Source: Triatoma infestans (taxonomy: Eukaryota > Arthropoda > Insecta > Hemiptera > Reduviidae). Taken from it: a DNA stretch of 64,000 bases. The stretch lies in NCBI GenBank assembly GCA_011037195.1, contig JAAEAF010003510.1, forward strand, positions 1 to 64,000, written 5' to 3'. Shown one piece after another: positions 35,401 to 46,221 of the stretch (positions are counted from its first letter, which is position 1; every line of letters begins with the position of its first letter). The translations under genes and the position numbers were made by a program. The notes under the pieces are model-generated. The model was given only the letters and a program-made list of their open reading frames with translations. It made no database searches and was not told where the DNA came from.

Positions 35401-36112
35401 GTCAGTTTGCTCTTTTGATATCGTATCTCCAGGGTATCACAAAATCCGACCTGGAGATGGAGCTCGATACTAAGATTGGAAAGCGGTCACTATGGTATAG
35501 TTCGTCTAGTGTGGTCCATTCCAAGCGAACTGCAACGGTGGGGGTTGCCACACTGAAATCAATTGAACTAAAACCTCATGAGTGTGCATTGAAGTGTGTT
35601 GCCGCACCATTGTTGAGGAGCATCATGTTAGCATTATATATAATCTCCTCAAGATTTCTGCCTCGAGCGTCACTTCTAGCTGACCCCCACCAGGTGTTGT
35701 GACAGTTAAAGTCTCCCATCAACAACACCGGGGCAGGGAGCTGCGAGAGCAGATTCTCCAGATCACTCTTCCGCCATAATATATCAGGAAGGTATATACT
35801 AACTAAGGTGATTTGCAGTGGTACGGCTAGGCGCACGGCAACGGCTTGTAAATTACTTTGTAGGGGTAGCCGTATGCCTGAGATATTATCCCGTACACAC
35901 ACGGCCACTCCCCCATACGCCCTCCCACCTGGGGCAGGTTGTACCTCTTTACTACATATGGTGTATCCAGGGATTCGGATGAGTTGCCCCGGGCGAATAT
36001 TTGTTTCTTGGAGGTACAACCCAAATGGACGGTATTCCGCCAATAATCGGCGTAACTCTTCCATATTACTCATATAGGCCCGCAAGTTCCATTGAAGAAT
36101 TGACTCACACAT
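32495..36112 (-). pseudogene. I-group LINE ORF2: endonuclease, reverse transcriptase, RNase H, zinc-knuckle
   Basis: Domains lie in order on the minus strand. APE endonuclease (36112-35400): ILQWNLRAYMSNMEELRRLL, LYLQETN with the catalytic Glu, VLLMGDFNCHNTWWGS, and a final SDR where SDH is expected. Reverse transcriptase (about 34920-33534): DSAPGVDGIPYDMI, SYRPISLITCLSKVLES, AVFFDLEKAYD (motif A), GNRQGSV (motif B) and YVND at motif C where YVDD is usual. RNase H (33437-32880): FTDGS, AEMFA, TDSLSAL and GNKRADEAAK, so its acidic residues look present. The C terminus has THGHLLIGGRRPRCSRC and HVLEGC. Stops or frameshifts lie near 35576, 35400, 34815, 34740, 34520, 33534 and 32830. The two catalytic changes independently argue that the copy is inactive. 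Confidence 0.92.
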
Positions 36113-36250
36113 GTTAATAATGAAGTGAAGCGACCACTTGTGGCAGGATCTTTCTACTGTCTAATGAATTCGAAATTGATATTTTTATTTCAATACTAAA
36201 TACGTATAGACGAAGAGTCATGTATGCTGAAATGATAAAGGTTGAACATC

Positions 36251-37948
36251 TTACTCAATGGCACACTTATTCCGTGGCTTGCCTTTGGGCCAGCCTTTTT
36301 TCTTTCTTCTAGGAGGGCGGTCGGAAGTGTTCCCGCCCTCCGATTCGGAGGCCTCAATATCCTTCCCCAGGAGCCCCCATTGCTGCTTCAGGGAACGGAC
36401 AATTTGAATTGAGGACGTTTGTCCTCTATTATGCCGGACCGTTCTCCCCCTCACACTTACTGTGTTCGGGGGGTGGTAACATAGACCTTGTGCTTTTCCT
36501 CCTGGGGGAGCGTTTCGGCGGATCTTACCACCATCCCACTCCCCTTCGGAGGAAGTTGGTTTTTTAGGTGAGATTAATCCCACATTTGGGCCACTCCCAC
36601 TAGTAGTAGAAGTGGTGATTGGTGGTAGCCTTTTGGCTACCGGTGCCCCTTGAGGAGCACTTTGTATAGAGAGAGGAATTTCTCCCACTTTCATTATTGT
36701 TCCCCTTAAAGCCGGGGAGGGAATGGATGGTAGGACTTTTCCTATCTTAACAATAGCTCCCCTTAAGGCCGGGAGGTGTTATTCACTACTTGCCCCAGAG
36801 GATTTGCAGGGACTGAAGGAAAGTGTGCCAATGGTTGGGGTGCCTTTGGTTTTTCAGAGTATGATATTTCGTTAATTGCATAAGATTTACTTTCAACAAT
36901 TGCCCTTGCCTCATGGTATGGCAGTTGCTGAAGTGTTTTTATTTTCTGTATTTCTTTCTCTTTTATAAGAATTGGGCACCCCGAGGATCTGACGTTATGT
37001 TCTCCGCCACAGTTTACACAAATGATTGGCGGTGTGCAATCGTCTTCATGTTGTGATTTACCACATACACACACCGCTTCTACTGCCTTACACATCGTGG
37101 AGGTGTGCCCAACCTCTGACATTTGTAACACCTCAAAGGAGATGGTACATAGGGGCGAACTTTCAACTTATAGAAGGCAGCGTCTATAGTCTGTGGCGGT
37201 CTTGGGCGATCAAAAGTAAGAACTAAGGAAGCGGTGTCAACTAGAGAACCATCTGCCTCCGCTTTATTCTCCTAACCTCCACTACGCCCTGATTGGCCAG
37301 ACCCTCTTTTATGTCTTCTATTTTACTGTTTAGAAAGTCCCGGCAAGTAATTACCCCTTGCGACGTATTTAGACGTTTATGGGGACCCGCTTCCAGTTCA
37401 GCATCCATATACTTTTGTAGTTTCAGGATAGTTTCTGCTTCTATACAAATAGATCCGTCATTTTTTTTTTACTTACGCTTTTCGGCTTACCCACATATGT
37501 TTTATTAAAGTAAAACAATTTAAAAGAGCATTCATTTGAGAAGGAACCTTCCTTCATTTTTACAAAAAATTATTATAAAAAATCTTCCCCAATTATCTTC
37601 TTCCAAATCTACAAATTTCATAATTGGTTCAAACATCCTCTTGTTGCCGCCCCTGGCCTTCTTCCTTGGCGGGGAAGAGGGGATATGGGGTTGCAGTGTA
37701 AATTGCAGCCCAGGGACTAGGTTTCCAATCGTGTTGTCCTTATCTATGCCTTTTCGTTTGCCGGTCAGATCATTCGAGGGAGACATTGTAGATGGTGGAG
37801 CATCTACAAGGGGAAGGATGACAGGAGAAGGGAGGGAATGATTAGGTATGGGAGTAGATTGGATTGTTGGTGTAGGAATAGGATGGGATGTTTGGGTAGG
37901 GAGAATTGTTGGGCTAGGCCTAGAAACATTGTTTTGATTATTGTCCAT
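36251..37948 (-). pseudogene. I-group LINE ORF1 (Gag-like, three zinc knuckles)
   Basis: Starts MDNNQNNVSRPSPTILPTQ at 37948 with a Pro/Ser/Thr-rich N terminus and a basic PPRKKARGGNKR. After a stop near 37532 and a frameshift in an A run near 37460 comes the conserved core: TYVGKPKSVSK, LNTSQGVITCRDF, EGLANQGVVEVRRIKR and VRPYVPSPLRCYKCQRLGHT. Three knuckle-like motifs follow: CYKCQRLGHTSTMC, CVCGKSQHEDDC and CVNCGGEHNVRSSGC. The C-terminal part (36694-36251) is Pro/Gly-rich and ends in PPRRKKKGWPKGKPRNK. ORF1 is predicted to bind element RNA. It ends 138 bp before the ORF2 start at 36112. At least three breaks make it non-functional. Confidence 0.88.
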
Positions 37949-38385
37949 AATAATCAGTAGAATTCATCGAGATAGTGGTCCCACCTCCACGGACGCTCAA
38001 ATGGACCCGGTTACTATCCGGGTGGACCATCGCACCTCGATATAGTCCGTTGCCACGGAAGACAGCGTTCCAATACCGAAGCATTGACCCGTGCCCCCGT
38101 TGCCGCCTTCCTAACCCTAGGAACCCGCCTGAGGCGGGATTCCCTAGCCTTCTTAGAGTCGGGCTCTCGGGTGAAACCGAGGCCAAAGACATGTGTTGGG
38201 ATCGAACGCCCGCAGGTCGTCGTCTCCCTCAATGCCCAGGATCCTCTTTTCCACCCTAATCCCAATGCCTCGTGCCGGCAAGCTCGAGGGAGAGGTATTT
38301 ATACTTCGAGCTCCCAACGAGTGCTTGTCCTTGTTCGTGCAGTGGGTGTGGTCGTCTGTAAAGTGTCGAGTGTTTAGGTGTGAGT
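37949..38385 (-). promoter_or_regulatory. Probable 5' UTR / promoter of the I-group LINE
   Basis: A GC-rich block precedes ORF1 and contrasts with the AT-rich flanks. On the minus strand it contains tataaata at 38303-38296, unusual for a LINE because most use internal TATA-less promoters. The exact 5' end of the element was not found; open frames crossing this block have no known domain. Confidence 0.5.
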
Positions 38386-38514
38386 GAGTGTGTGTGGTGA
38401 GAAGCTCAAGTTTACTTGTGGGTGGGCTTTACCCAAGTAGTTGCACACATCAACTTCCTCTGCAGGTCTTATGTGTAGTGTTACTGTCAAGGTTGTCAGT
38501 GTGAGTGTATATTG

Positions 38515-38605
38515 TAATGTTGTTACACTGGGAAACTAGCAGGGACGCCTAGATCCCTGAAGAAGTGGCTAGTCCACTTCCCCGTACTGGGTATTATTAT
38601 TATAA
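38515..38605 (+). repeat. Dispersed repeat also at 5338-5432
   Basis: atgttgttacactgggaaac, then cctgaagaagtggctag, then ccacttccccg. The complementary copy lies at 5338-5432. A tattattattataaa stretch follows, suggesting a retroelement 3' end. It contains CTGAAGA but no GAAA, so it is not a hammerhead. Confidence 0.5.
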
Positions 38606-38671
38606 ATACCCTGAGATAGAATAAATCAAGTGATTGGATTATGAAATAATAGAAATAATAATAATAATATT

Positions 38672-39080
38672 ATGCCATACTACAGTATGACCCTCAATCT
38701 GTACTGGAGTCCAACAGTTGGAGACTGTACTACGTCCGGACAGTGCTCACTGACAGAACAGTCCATCACAACCGACCCGATATTCTGCTTTATGACAAAG
38801 AGAGACATTGCAGTTCCGAATACCAACAACCTCCTACAAGTAATGGCGAAAAAAAAAAAGCGAAAGTATGCAGAGCATGGGTCCGAAATAAAGAGACAGT
38901 GGGAAGTGGAAACTGTCCGAGTAGTACCCATAGTCCTCTCGGCAACTGGGATAGTGCCCACGAATTGCACGAAAGTATAGCCACTCTGGAATTGGACCGA
39001 AATATTTATATGGTCCTCCAGAAAGCAGTTGTGTTAAACACGTGCCATATTGTCCGGAAATTCTTGAGCGACCAATGAAT
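38672..39080 (+). pseudogene. LINE ORF C-terminal fragment, copy 1
   Basis: Three frames join into a peptide order well known from the C terminus of arthropod LINE reverse transcriptase proteins: DRTVHHNRPDILLYDKERH, IAVPNTNNLLQ, AEHGSEIKRQWEVETVRVV, PIVLSATGIVPT and LQKAVVLNTCHIVRKFLS. Frameshifts separate the parts. The copy ends near 39080 and is followed by a tail of AAT repeats that expands into a minisatellite. A second copy lies 0.75 kb downstream in the same orientation. Upstream polymerase domains are absent. Confidence 0.78.
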
Positions 39081-39150
39081 AATAATATGCTTGGATTCAC
39101 CCCGTACCTTATTACATCTTATCCAGTATATTACTGAGGTTAAACAAAAG

Positions 39151-39830
39151 AAATAATAATAATAAAATAATATTTAATACAATATAATAATACAATAATA
39201 TTTAATACAATATAATGATACAATAATATTTAATACAATATAATGATACAATAATATTTAATACAAAGTAATACAATAATATTTAATACAATATAATAAT
39301 ACAATAATATTTAATACAATATAATAATACAATAATGTTTAATACAATATAATAATACAATAATATTTAATACAATATAATAATACAATAATATTTAATA
39401 CAATATAATAATACAATAATATTTAATACAATATAATAATACAATAATATTTAATACAATATAATACAATAATATTTAATACAATATAATAATACAATAA
39501 TATTTAATACAATATAATAATACAATAATATTTAATACAATATAATAATACAATAATATTTAATACAATATAATAATACAATAATATTTAATACAATATA
39601 ATAATACAATAATGTTTAATACAATATAATAATACAATAATGTTTAATACAATATAATAATACAATAATATTTAATACAATATAATAATACAATAATATT
39701 TAATGCAGTATAATACAATAATATTTAATACAATATAATAATACAATAATATTTAATTCAATATAATAATACAATAATATTTAATACAATAATATTTAAT
39801 ACAATAATACAATAGTGCAATAATAATAAG
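39151..39830. repeat. AT-only minisatellite, 28-bp unit
   Basis: About 23 imperfect copies of a 28-bp unit made of aataatatttaatacaat plus ataataatac, with some shortened units of about 20 bp. It fills the space between two copies of the same LINE 3' end, and its unit resembles the (AAT)n tail of that LINE, so expansion from the tail is likely. Confidence 0.92.
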
Positions 39831-40375
39831 CAGCATGTATTGGCTGCTTGTAGTTTATTGGCTGAGTATCTGCAGCGTCACAATCAGGTAGCTGCCATTA
39901 TCCATCAGGGCACTGATGTTAAAGTTGGATTGCTGGAAGAGAGTGTGCCCTATTATAAATATAATCCATCTTCTGTGCTTGAATCCGATAGGTACACGTT
40001 CTATTATGATAGATCGATTATTACAGATAGGTCGATCCCAAACAACGGACCTGATGTAGCGTTGCGGGACATGCAAATGAAAGTAGCGCATTTGATCGAT
40101 ATTGCTATTCCCGATGGTCACAACATTCAGGGAGATTACCAATATGTGGAAATTGGAAAAAGTTTATGTTGTTCCTATCGTCCTCTCAGTAACTGGGATA
40201 ATTCCGCAAGCCCTTCATGATAGCATTAAGACCTTAGGGCTAAGACAAGAGATTTATATCCAGATACAAAAGTCTGTCATTTTAAGCTCTTGCAGGTTGG
40301 TGAGAAAGTTTTTAGGTTGTACAGGTGAGAGTGCTTGGTTTGAACCCCTTACCCCATCTTAATACCAGCGGAAAA
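39831..40375 (+). pseudogene. LINE ORF C-terminal fragment, copy 2
   Basis: The frame from 39840 reads MAACSLLAEYLQRHNQVAAI, then PYYKYNPSSVLESDRYTFYY, DRSIITDRSIPNNGPDV and LIDIAIPDGHNIQ; a frameshift leads to WKLEKVYVVPIVLSVTGIIP and LVRKFLG. This overlaps and extends copy 1. The element ends in (AAT)n near 40375-40400. It is less damaged than copy 1, with one clear frameshift near 40145. Confidence 0.8.
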
Positions 40376-40394
40376 AGCTGAGAATAATAATAAT

Positions 40395-41200
40395 AATATA
40401 CTTTATTTAAAAAAAAAAAAACGAACATTTCTACTGCAAACTGGAAACAGAAGTACATACGGCTTGGGAAACCGTCAGCCGGAAGTTGATGTAAAACAAA
40501 ACCAATTTACATTCTAATACTAATTGAACCAGCAAGCATTATATTACTAAAAACAAAAAGTGACATCAATCAAAATGTAAACAATGCACAAAAGTAAATT
40601 AATTACCAATTTAATTTAAGGAATTGATGCTGTGAAATAAATAGAAAGATAAACGTTCATCGAAATTACATAAATCAAAACATTTAGTATAAAAACAACA
40701 AAATCTTTTGATACATAAATTGCAATGACACACAAATTAAGATACATGAATGAAAATTAACAATAAGCAGAAATTAAATTCCCGCACAAACTCAAAACGG
40801 TAGTGCCAAGCAGACTTGGCGAAATCTCTGAGGCCAAGACAGTCCACGGCGTCTAAATGATCTCTCAGTGAGGTTACTGACGGTACGGACACCCAAGTAA
40901 TGTAATCGAAATTCAATCTGTACAGTATACATTGCGAAAAAGTGAACGATAGCTTCTCTAGCATTTAAATTACGTCTGGACGTCCCTCTCCACCCAAGGA
41001 GTGTGATGCAGGTATCAAAGCCACCGCAAATGCTGAAGCGAGTATGTCATATTATTATCTTGCCGTTCAAAGGAAAATAGCTTTTCATTCGGATCCTGCC
41101 GTCCATAATGTGAAAATCTAACGGATGACCTACCCGATGCAATAACTTCCTATTATACTAATCCTGATTATCAGGGCTGCCAGCTGATTTCTCCAACATT
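40395..41200 (-). pseudogene. Probable LINE C-terminal piece, uncertain
   Basis: On the minus strand the sequence ends in a tttaaataaagtatattatt tail typical of LINE 3' ends. Upstream, frames contain IASGRSSVRFSHYGRQ-like and LNFDYITWVSVPSVTSLRDH peptides. I cannot match them firmly to a known domain, so the call rests mainly on the tail. Confidence 0.35.
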
Positions 41201-41459
41201 CCCAGTCAGTAATAGAGGGGCTAAACTGCTAAACTCCCAGTCATATTTATTCGCCAACTTCCAAACCAATAGGCGTTCTGCCTGATGACTTCCAAACGCC
41301 AAAAATTTCGGGGAGTCTGGATTGAGGCAGGTTCAACACCTTCAAACGTAAAATGCATCCTCAAAGTGAACAACAACAAGTCCACGCCCGTCACCGCATA
41401 GAGCTTATAGCTAGGGGTAATACTAAGCAGTGAATACAGTTTTTTATATAAAATCTTAA

Positions 41460-41511
41460 CAACTGTTCCAACGTCTCGTAACGTTAACTGTTCCAACGTC
41501 TCGTAGCGTTA
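41460..41511. repeat. 26-bp tandem duplication
   Basis: aactgttccaacgtctcgta followed by rcgtt occurs twice in direct succession (one A/G difference). Looks recent. Confidence 0.8.
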
Positions 41512-42249
41512 ATAGCCAGAAATCTTTGCTGCGTAACATTAAATTAAACAATAACAACTTTTTGGAAGGCGGAACTACTTTTTGAGAGATTAGGCGCGAC
41601 CAAACACCATGTACAGCAACCTAAGCTGAAAACACTTTCTCCTTAATATGGTGATTAAAACAAAGACGACGTTAAGAAGTACGCCCAAATACCTCTATTA
41701 ATTCACAATGATGAAATAGATGAGTCCAACTAACAGTTTATCACGTAACGAAACCTGAAAATAAACTCTTTACATACCATAGTTTACTTCACCCTATGTT
41801 TACTTACAATTTCATAGTTACGCATACAGGTCAGAGTACGTATTAGTTGAATATATATAGGATAAATTTATTAGATGTATTGTATTACAACACTGTTAAG
41901 AGAGCCAAGAGAGACTGTGTCATCTAAGATAAAACAAATAGACAGACGCAGATAAATTGCGCTCTATAAATTAACACGAGGTTTACCATCATCATATGTC
42001 AACCATAAAACATATGTTTATTTCATTATATAAATCAGCTGATTTCACTTTAATATTTATTAAATTTAAACATCTGCTTTTATACATTTTTTTGTTTTGA
42101 TTTTCAATTTTTTTTTTTTTTAATTTCACTAAGTATTTACAAAAAAAAAAAGAAGTGAGGTATGGAACCTCATACGACATTTAAGCTAAATATTCTGTCT
42201 GAACATTTTAGTTAAGCTTCTAAAGGCAGTTTAAATTTAAACCTAACTA

Positions 42250-42624
42250 CACGCCCCTCTCCTCCAGAATTACAAAACAATCAATTTTTCCAGAGAAATA
42301 CTTCATACCCGTATAAACGTGACAATATTATATCTGTGCGCTTAGCATTCAGAGTTTAAAGGAAATCGGTACTATCGTTTCCGTCAAAATACCACAAAAA
42401 ATTTAAAAATCCTCTTTTTGTAATGACCTATTTGCTCCAGTTTAGCGATATTTTTTTTTTCAAATCAGGAATTCTACCAATGCTTTGCAATGGGTATTAA
42501 TATTGTATAGGTGATTTTAACATAGTATACGAAGTTTAAAGAAAATCGTTGGAGCTATTTTAGAGAAAATTGCACTTCTGGTTGACGGATTTTGACCGAA
42601 TCCTTCGTGTTATATGTGGTGGAA
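42250..42624 (+). mobile_element. cttcct-ended dispersed repeat, cut by a LINE
   Basis: Contains ccagagaaatacttcat, gtttaaagaaaatcgttgga, cttctggttgacggatt, ttgaccgaatccttcgtg and stops at ggtgg, where a LINE tail begins. Other copies continue at this point with tacctaaacgga. Confidence 0.55.
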
Positions 42625-42625
42625 T

Positions 42626-43850
42626 AATAATAATAAAAAAATATTTTTATTTGTATAAACATTTGTTTTACAAATCGAGTCTTTGTGGGCGAAACAAAAT
42701 AAATAATATATTATGGAATACATTAAAGTAAATTACAATTGAGACAATAAACAAAATAGAATTAATACAAAAAAAAAAACAATAATTCGAACTTAAGTTA
42801 CATTATAAGAAACAAATAAAAAAGTAAAAAGAAATGGCACTAACGTTACATAAAATTTATAAAATCAGAAAAAATAAATAAAAACATGAATAAAATAAAC
42901 AAAACAAAAAAATTAATCATCTTAAGAATACAAATAAAGTAAATTAAACATCCGAACCAAATTAAAGAAAAAAAAAAAGAAACTAAAAGTTATTATTTAA
43001 TCAAATCTCTGAGTGACACAGAATGAAGTAATACTGGTAGATAGGATTTAGATAAAGTATACCTCTAACAATCAACATCGAACCCAAGGAGCAATCTATG
43101 CTAGGTAAGTATAAGTTTTCTAATATTAGCAAGCGCAGAACAAAGCCACACAATATATCCCAACGTTTCTGGCTCTTTCTTACATAATAAACAAACACTT
43201 CCTGTATCTATTTTATAAAAATCACCTCTACCAACGAAAAATCTAAGGGAAGCATCGGAAACATCATTGGAGGCGGATTTGCTAATAAATTTAATTTATT
43301 TTTAATTTAATTTAATTTAATTTTAATTTAATTTTTATAAAGTTCACTTTATCCCTTTAGAATCTAATTTAGTATCCAAAGACAATCTGTAATTAAACAA
43401 GCAAGAACCCTCCAATATATCCTCATCAGTTTCACTTAAATTATCAATTCGACAATTAAAGTCATCCATAACGATAATTTCAGAATCTTCATTGATGCTC
43501 TCTCAGATCAGACAATGTATATAAGTATAAACCTTCAAATTAACCGAAACTATTAAACAATAACCTGATATAAATAATAATTTATATTGAAAATCATTTT
43601 TAATAAGTAAAGCGAGACCGCCGCTTGCTCTTCCTTTCAGTTTCTCTTCAATTGCCGACTATAAAAAACATTAAATTTCTTCAGATAATTAAGAAAACGA
43701 AAATTCTTATCAATAAGCCAAGTTTCCACAAGCCCATTAATATCGAATGAACTTAATTAATGTTTTTTTATGTCATGTAAATCATATAAATTTTTAATAC
43801 CATGCACGTTCCAAGAAAATAATTAAATGAATTTAAATTTAGCTGTTTGT
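42626..43850 (-). pseudogene. Internally deleted LINE: APE endonuclease plus ORF2 C terminus
   Basis: On the minus strand from about 43826: FSWNVHGIKNLYDLHDIKK, then GLVETWL, GRASGGLALLIKNDFQYKL, and EDSEIIVMDDFNCRIDNLSE. These are the N-terminal, Glu and DFN motifs of an APE endonuclease; several frameshifts break it. The polymerase is missing: near 43300-43385 a repeated aatttaattt tract joins it to a C-terminal cysteine motif, SLRFFVGRGDF and GSVCLLCKKEPETLGYI, at about 43250-43130. The 3' tail is the aataataataa tract at 42623-42635. A coiled-coil frame at 48568-48860 on the same strand may be its ORF1; a PLE (43866-47966) is inserted between. Confidence 0.75.
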
Positions 43851-43865
43851 AAATTTAAAGAAGAA

Positions 43866-44283
43866 TCCGGTATTTTATCCGTCGTAGCATGCATATTAGT
43901 TATGTTCCTGACCGGTTTCGGATATTCATCCATTGTCAGAGCAAATTCACCGAGTTCGTGCAGAGAGTTCACTTCAATGAAATGTTTCTGTAGACTCACA
44001 CTTGTTGGTTGTATGTATGTGGGAAGGTTATAAGGTTATGTTACTATATGTGTGTGTTTCATGACAAAGTGAAATTATTATAAATTGTGATTAGGCATTA
44101 GAAAATAGTGTGTAATAAATAGCATGTTTTGAAGAATACTTTATAACTAAATTTTAAGACGGTTGTTAAGCATGCTCAGTGTTTTATCAAGTGTCATTAT
44201 CATGGGGGGGGGGAGAGTTATTTCAGGAGTAAACTGTACTAATAAGATTAGATAAATTTTAAGGAAAGGTAATTAATGGATGA
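43866..44283 (-). repeat. PLE terminal repeat, family 2, left copy
   Basis: Complementary to 47523-47936 over its length: shared landmarks are ttaccggtattttatccg-type end, acttgttggttgtatgta, gaagaatactttataac, agcatgctcagtgtttta and aaggaaaggtaattaatgg. It is about 30 bp shorter than the right copy at the outer end. Confidence 0.88.
43910..43939 (-). ncRNA. Hammerhead core, left PLE repeat, inactive by sequence
   Basis: Minus strand: CTGACAA, stem II GGAT/ATCC, GAAA, ACCGGT, GTC. The core G that acts in catalysis (second G of CTGANGA) is A here, so this copy should not cleave. Confidence 0.7.
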
Positions 44284-44736
44284 GTTTTAAAGAAAGGCAA
44301 TTCAAAGTTTATGGACAGTGAAAAGTTTGTACAAGTAAGAAATAAATGTGAAAAAGAAGCAGGGTTAATATGAGAGAACATGTAAGTAAATTGATATGTA
44401 AGAAGGTGGTAACAAACAGCAAATTGGAGATGATTTTAAATTACTAATAAAGGAAATCAAATGTGTGCGTTATTATTTATTATGCTTATTTTAAATGATA
44501 TTAATTTATATTTAAATTACATTAGTAATATGTTGAGAGAGACGTGGTGGCATTTGTAAAGGTATTTTTAATAGGGCACGGTAGGAGATTTTAAATATAT
44601 CATGCAAATAATTTGTACTTTAATCGGGGAAAGAAGAAGAAAATTTAGTTCCACAGGTTAGAATTTAACAAAAGTGCATGCAGCATGCAATTTTTTTTTT
44701 TTTGTGAGCATATATATTAGATCATACATATACATA

Positions 44737-45980
44737 TATAGGGTGACCAGAGTTATATGCTCCACCCACTTTTTTTTTAAACGGCGGGAAATTTCGAAAA
44801 AAAATAGAAAACACGTATTTAATCATTTTTAGTCTAGTTTATTTTCAGTGATTGATCCATTTTTTTATACCCCAATATCCCGAGATACAGCATCCAACTT
44901 TTTTTTTTCAAATGGAACATTATATTTTTTTTTGCATATTTTTATAGTAATTGAGCCTCTAAAAAAACAAAAAAAAAAATTTTAAAATCGGTTAGGTTTT
45001 TCAAAAGTTATGGTAATTTAAAATATGAAAAACAAATTTCAGTTTAATGTCAAAATTACCTTATTTTTTCTTTAAAGAAGCTCTTCAAACTGGACACTAT
45101 CAACGGATAGGCAAGCCAAAGCTCTGGACTCCCACGCTCTGTTTGTAGCAGCACTTAGGTGGCAAAGTCAACATCTAGGCAGGCTAGAGTTATTCGACGT
45201 TCCAGATCTTCGACTGAAGGCACGGGATTAAGGTTACTGTACACTTTATTTTTTAGATATCCCCACAAAAAATAGTCCATTGGGGTTAAGTCCGGAGATC
45301 GAGGTGGCCATTGGATCGGACCATGAGTTCCTAACCACTTTTCGTGGAAATTTCTGTCCAGGTAACGTCGAACAACTCTCGCATTATGTGCCGGGCAACC
45401 ATCTTGTTGAAAATACATATCTAGCCGACGTTTTAGAGGAACATCTTCAAGCAGAACTGGCAAAATGTCTCTTAAAAAAGTTAGATACCTTTCACCAGTT
45501 AAGTTCCCTCTGTAGAAGTATGGGCCGATTAGTTGGTTTCCTAAAACTCCACACCAAACGTTTGTAGAAAAAACAACCTGATGGCGTGTGGCGAAGGTAA
45601 CTTGTGGATTTTCTTCAGCCCATATTCTAAAGTTCCAACGATTAAGAAGGCCATTGTTGGTAAACATTGATTCATCAGTCCATAAAATTGTGCATTTTTT
45701 GTGGGGATATCTAAAAAATAAAGAGTACAGTAACCTTAATCCCGTGGCTTCAGTCGAAGATCTGGAACGTCGAATAACTCTAGCCTGCCTAGATGTTGAC
45801 TTTGCCACCTAAGTGCTGCTACAAACAGAGCGTGGGAGTCCAGAGCTTTGGCTTGCCTATCCGTTGATGGTGCCCAGTTTGAAAGCTTCTTTAAAAATAA
45901 AATAAGGTAATTTTGACATTAAACTGAAATTTGTTTTTCATATTTTACATTACCATAACTTTTGAAAAACCTAACCGATT
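44737..45980 (-). mobile_element. Rearranged DD41D mariner-like element with 287-bp inverted arms
   Basis: 44986-45273 and 45694-45980 are near-identical inverted copies of the transposase 3' coding end plus 3' UTR. Between them lies the remaining catalytic domain. The left side extends to agggtgaccagagttatatg at about 44740, which looks like the true 3' terminal repeat next to a ta. The transposase N terminus and 5' end are missing, replaced by the inverted 3' copy. The breakpoint at about 45694 shares attttttgtggggatatc with the left arm, suggesting a microhomology-based rearrangement. The right arm ends at aatcgg/ttgcattc within PLE coding DNA. Confidence 0.85.
45155..45694 (-). pseudogene. 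DD41D Tc1/mariner-superfamily transposase, C-terminal half
   Basis: From 45694 the frame reads CTILWTDESMFTNNGLLNRW with the first catalytic Asp, then ATRHQVVFSTNVWCGVLGN, YFQQDGCPAHNARVVRRYL with the second Asp, and PPRSPDLTPMDYFLWGYLKN with the third. I count 41 residues between the second and third catalytic Asp, matching the DD41D group. It ends ITLACLDVDFAT before the 3' UTR. The open frame extends to 45808, but the first 38 codons there are antisense of the inverted 3' copy, not transposase. The helix-turn-helix DNA-binding domain is absent. The remaining part is open, so the rearrangement may be fairly recent. Confidence 0.9.
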
Positions 45981-46155
45981 GCATTCGGGGCAAGAGAGTT
46001 TGTATATACCACTTTTGTCATACAGGCTGGTTGTTTCTGTATGTGTGCATATTTTGTTTATAAGTTTATTGTTTGTACTGAATGCTGTTCTAAAGCCTAG
46101 TTTTTTGAAAAAGTTTGTCAATTTGTAAACCTCGTTTCCTATGTATGTGAAAGTG
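45975..46155 (-). pseudogene. PLE GIY-YIG linker and start of nuclease domain
   Basis: The minus strand reads YIGNEVYKLTNFFKKLGFRT, then AFSTNNKLINKICAHTETTS and LYDKSGIYKLSCPEC. GIYKLSCPEC is the GIY motif with the Cys pair typical of Penelope-type endonucleases. The YIG half and catalytic Arg/Glu are cut off by the DD41D element exactly after PEC. Confidence 0.85.
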
Positions 46156-46221
46156 GCGAATATGTTGGCGAATATATTTTATCCGTCGTAGCATGCATAT
46201 TAGTTACGTTCTTAACGTTAG

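Noticed and set aside
37938..38377. Long overlapping frames in both strands upstream of the LINE ORF1
   Set aside because: They arise because the block is GC-rich and stop-poor; none shows a domain, and position fits a 5' UTR.
38515..38605. CTGAAGA motif as a further hammerhead
   Set aside because: There is no GAAA element after the possible stem II and no cleavage triplet, so it fails the core consensus.
45588..45812. Plus-strand frame ending in ITLACLDVDFAT, resembling transposase
   Set aside because: It is the inverted copy of the DD41D 3' coding end read on the other strand, not a second gene.
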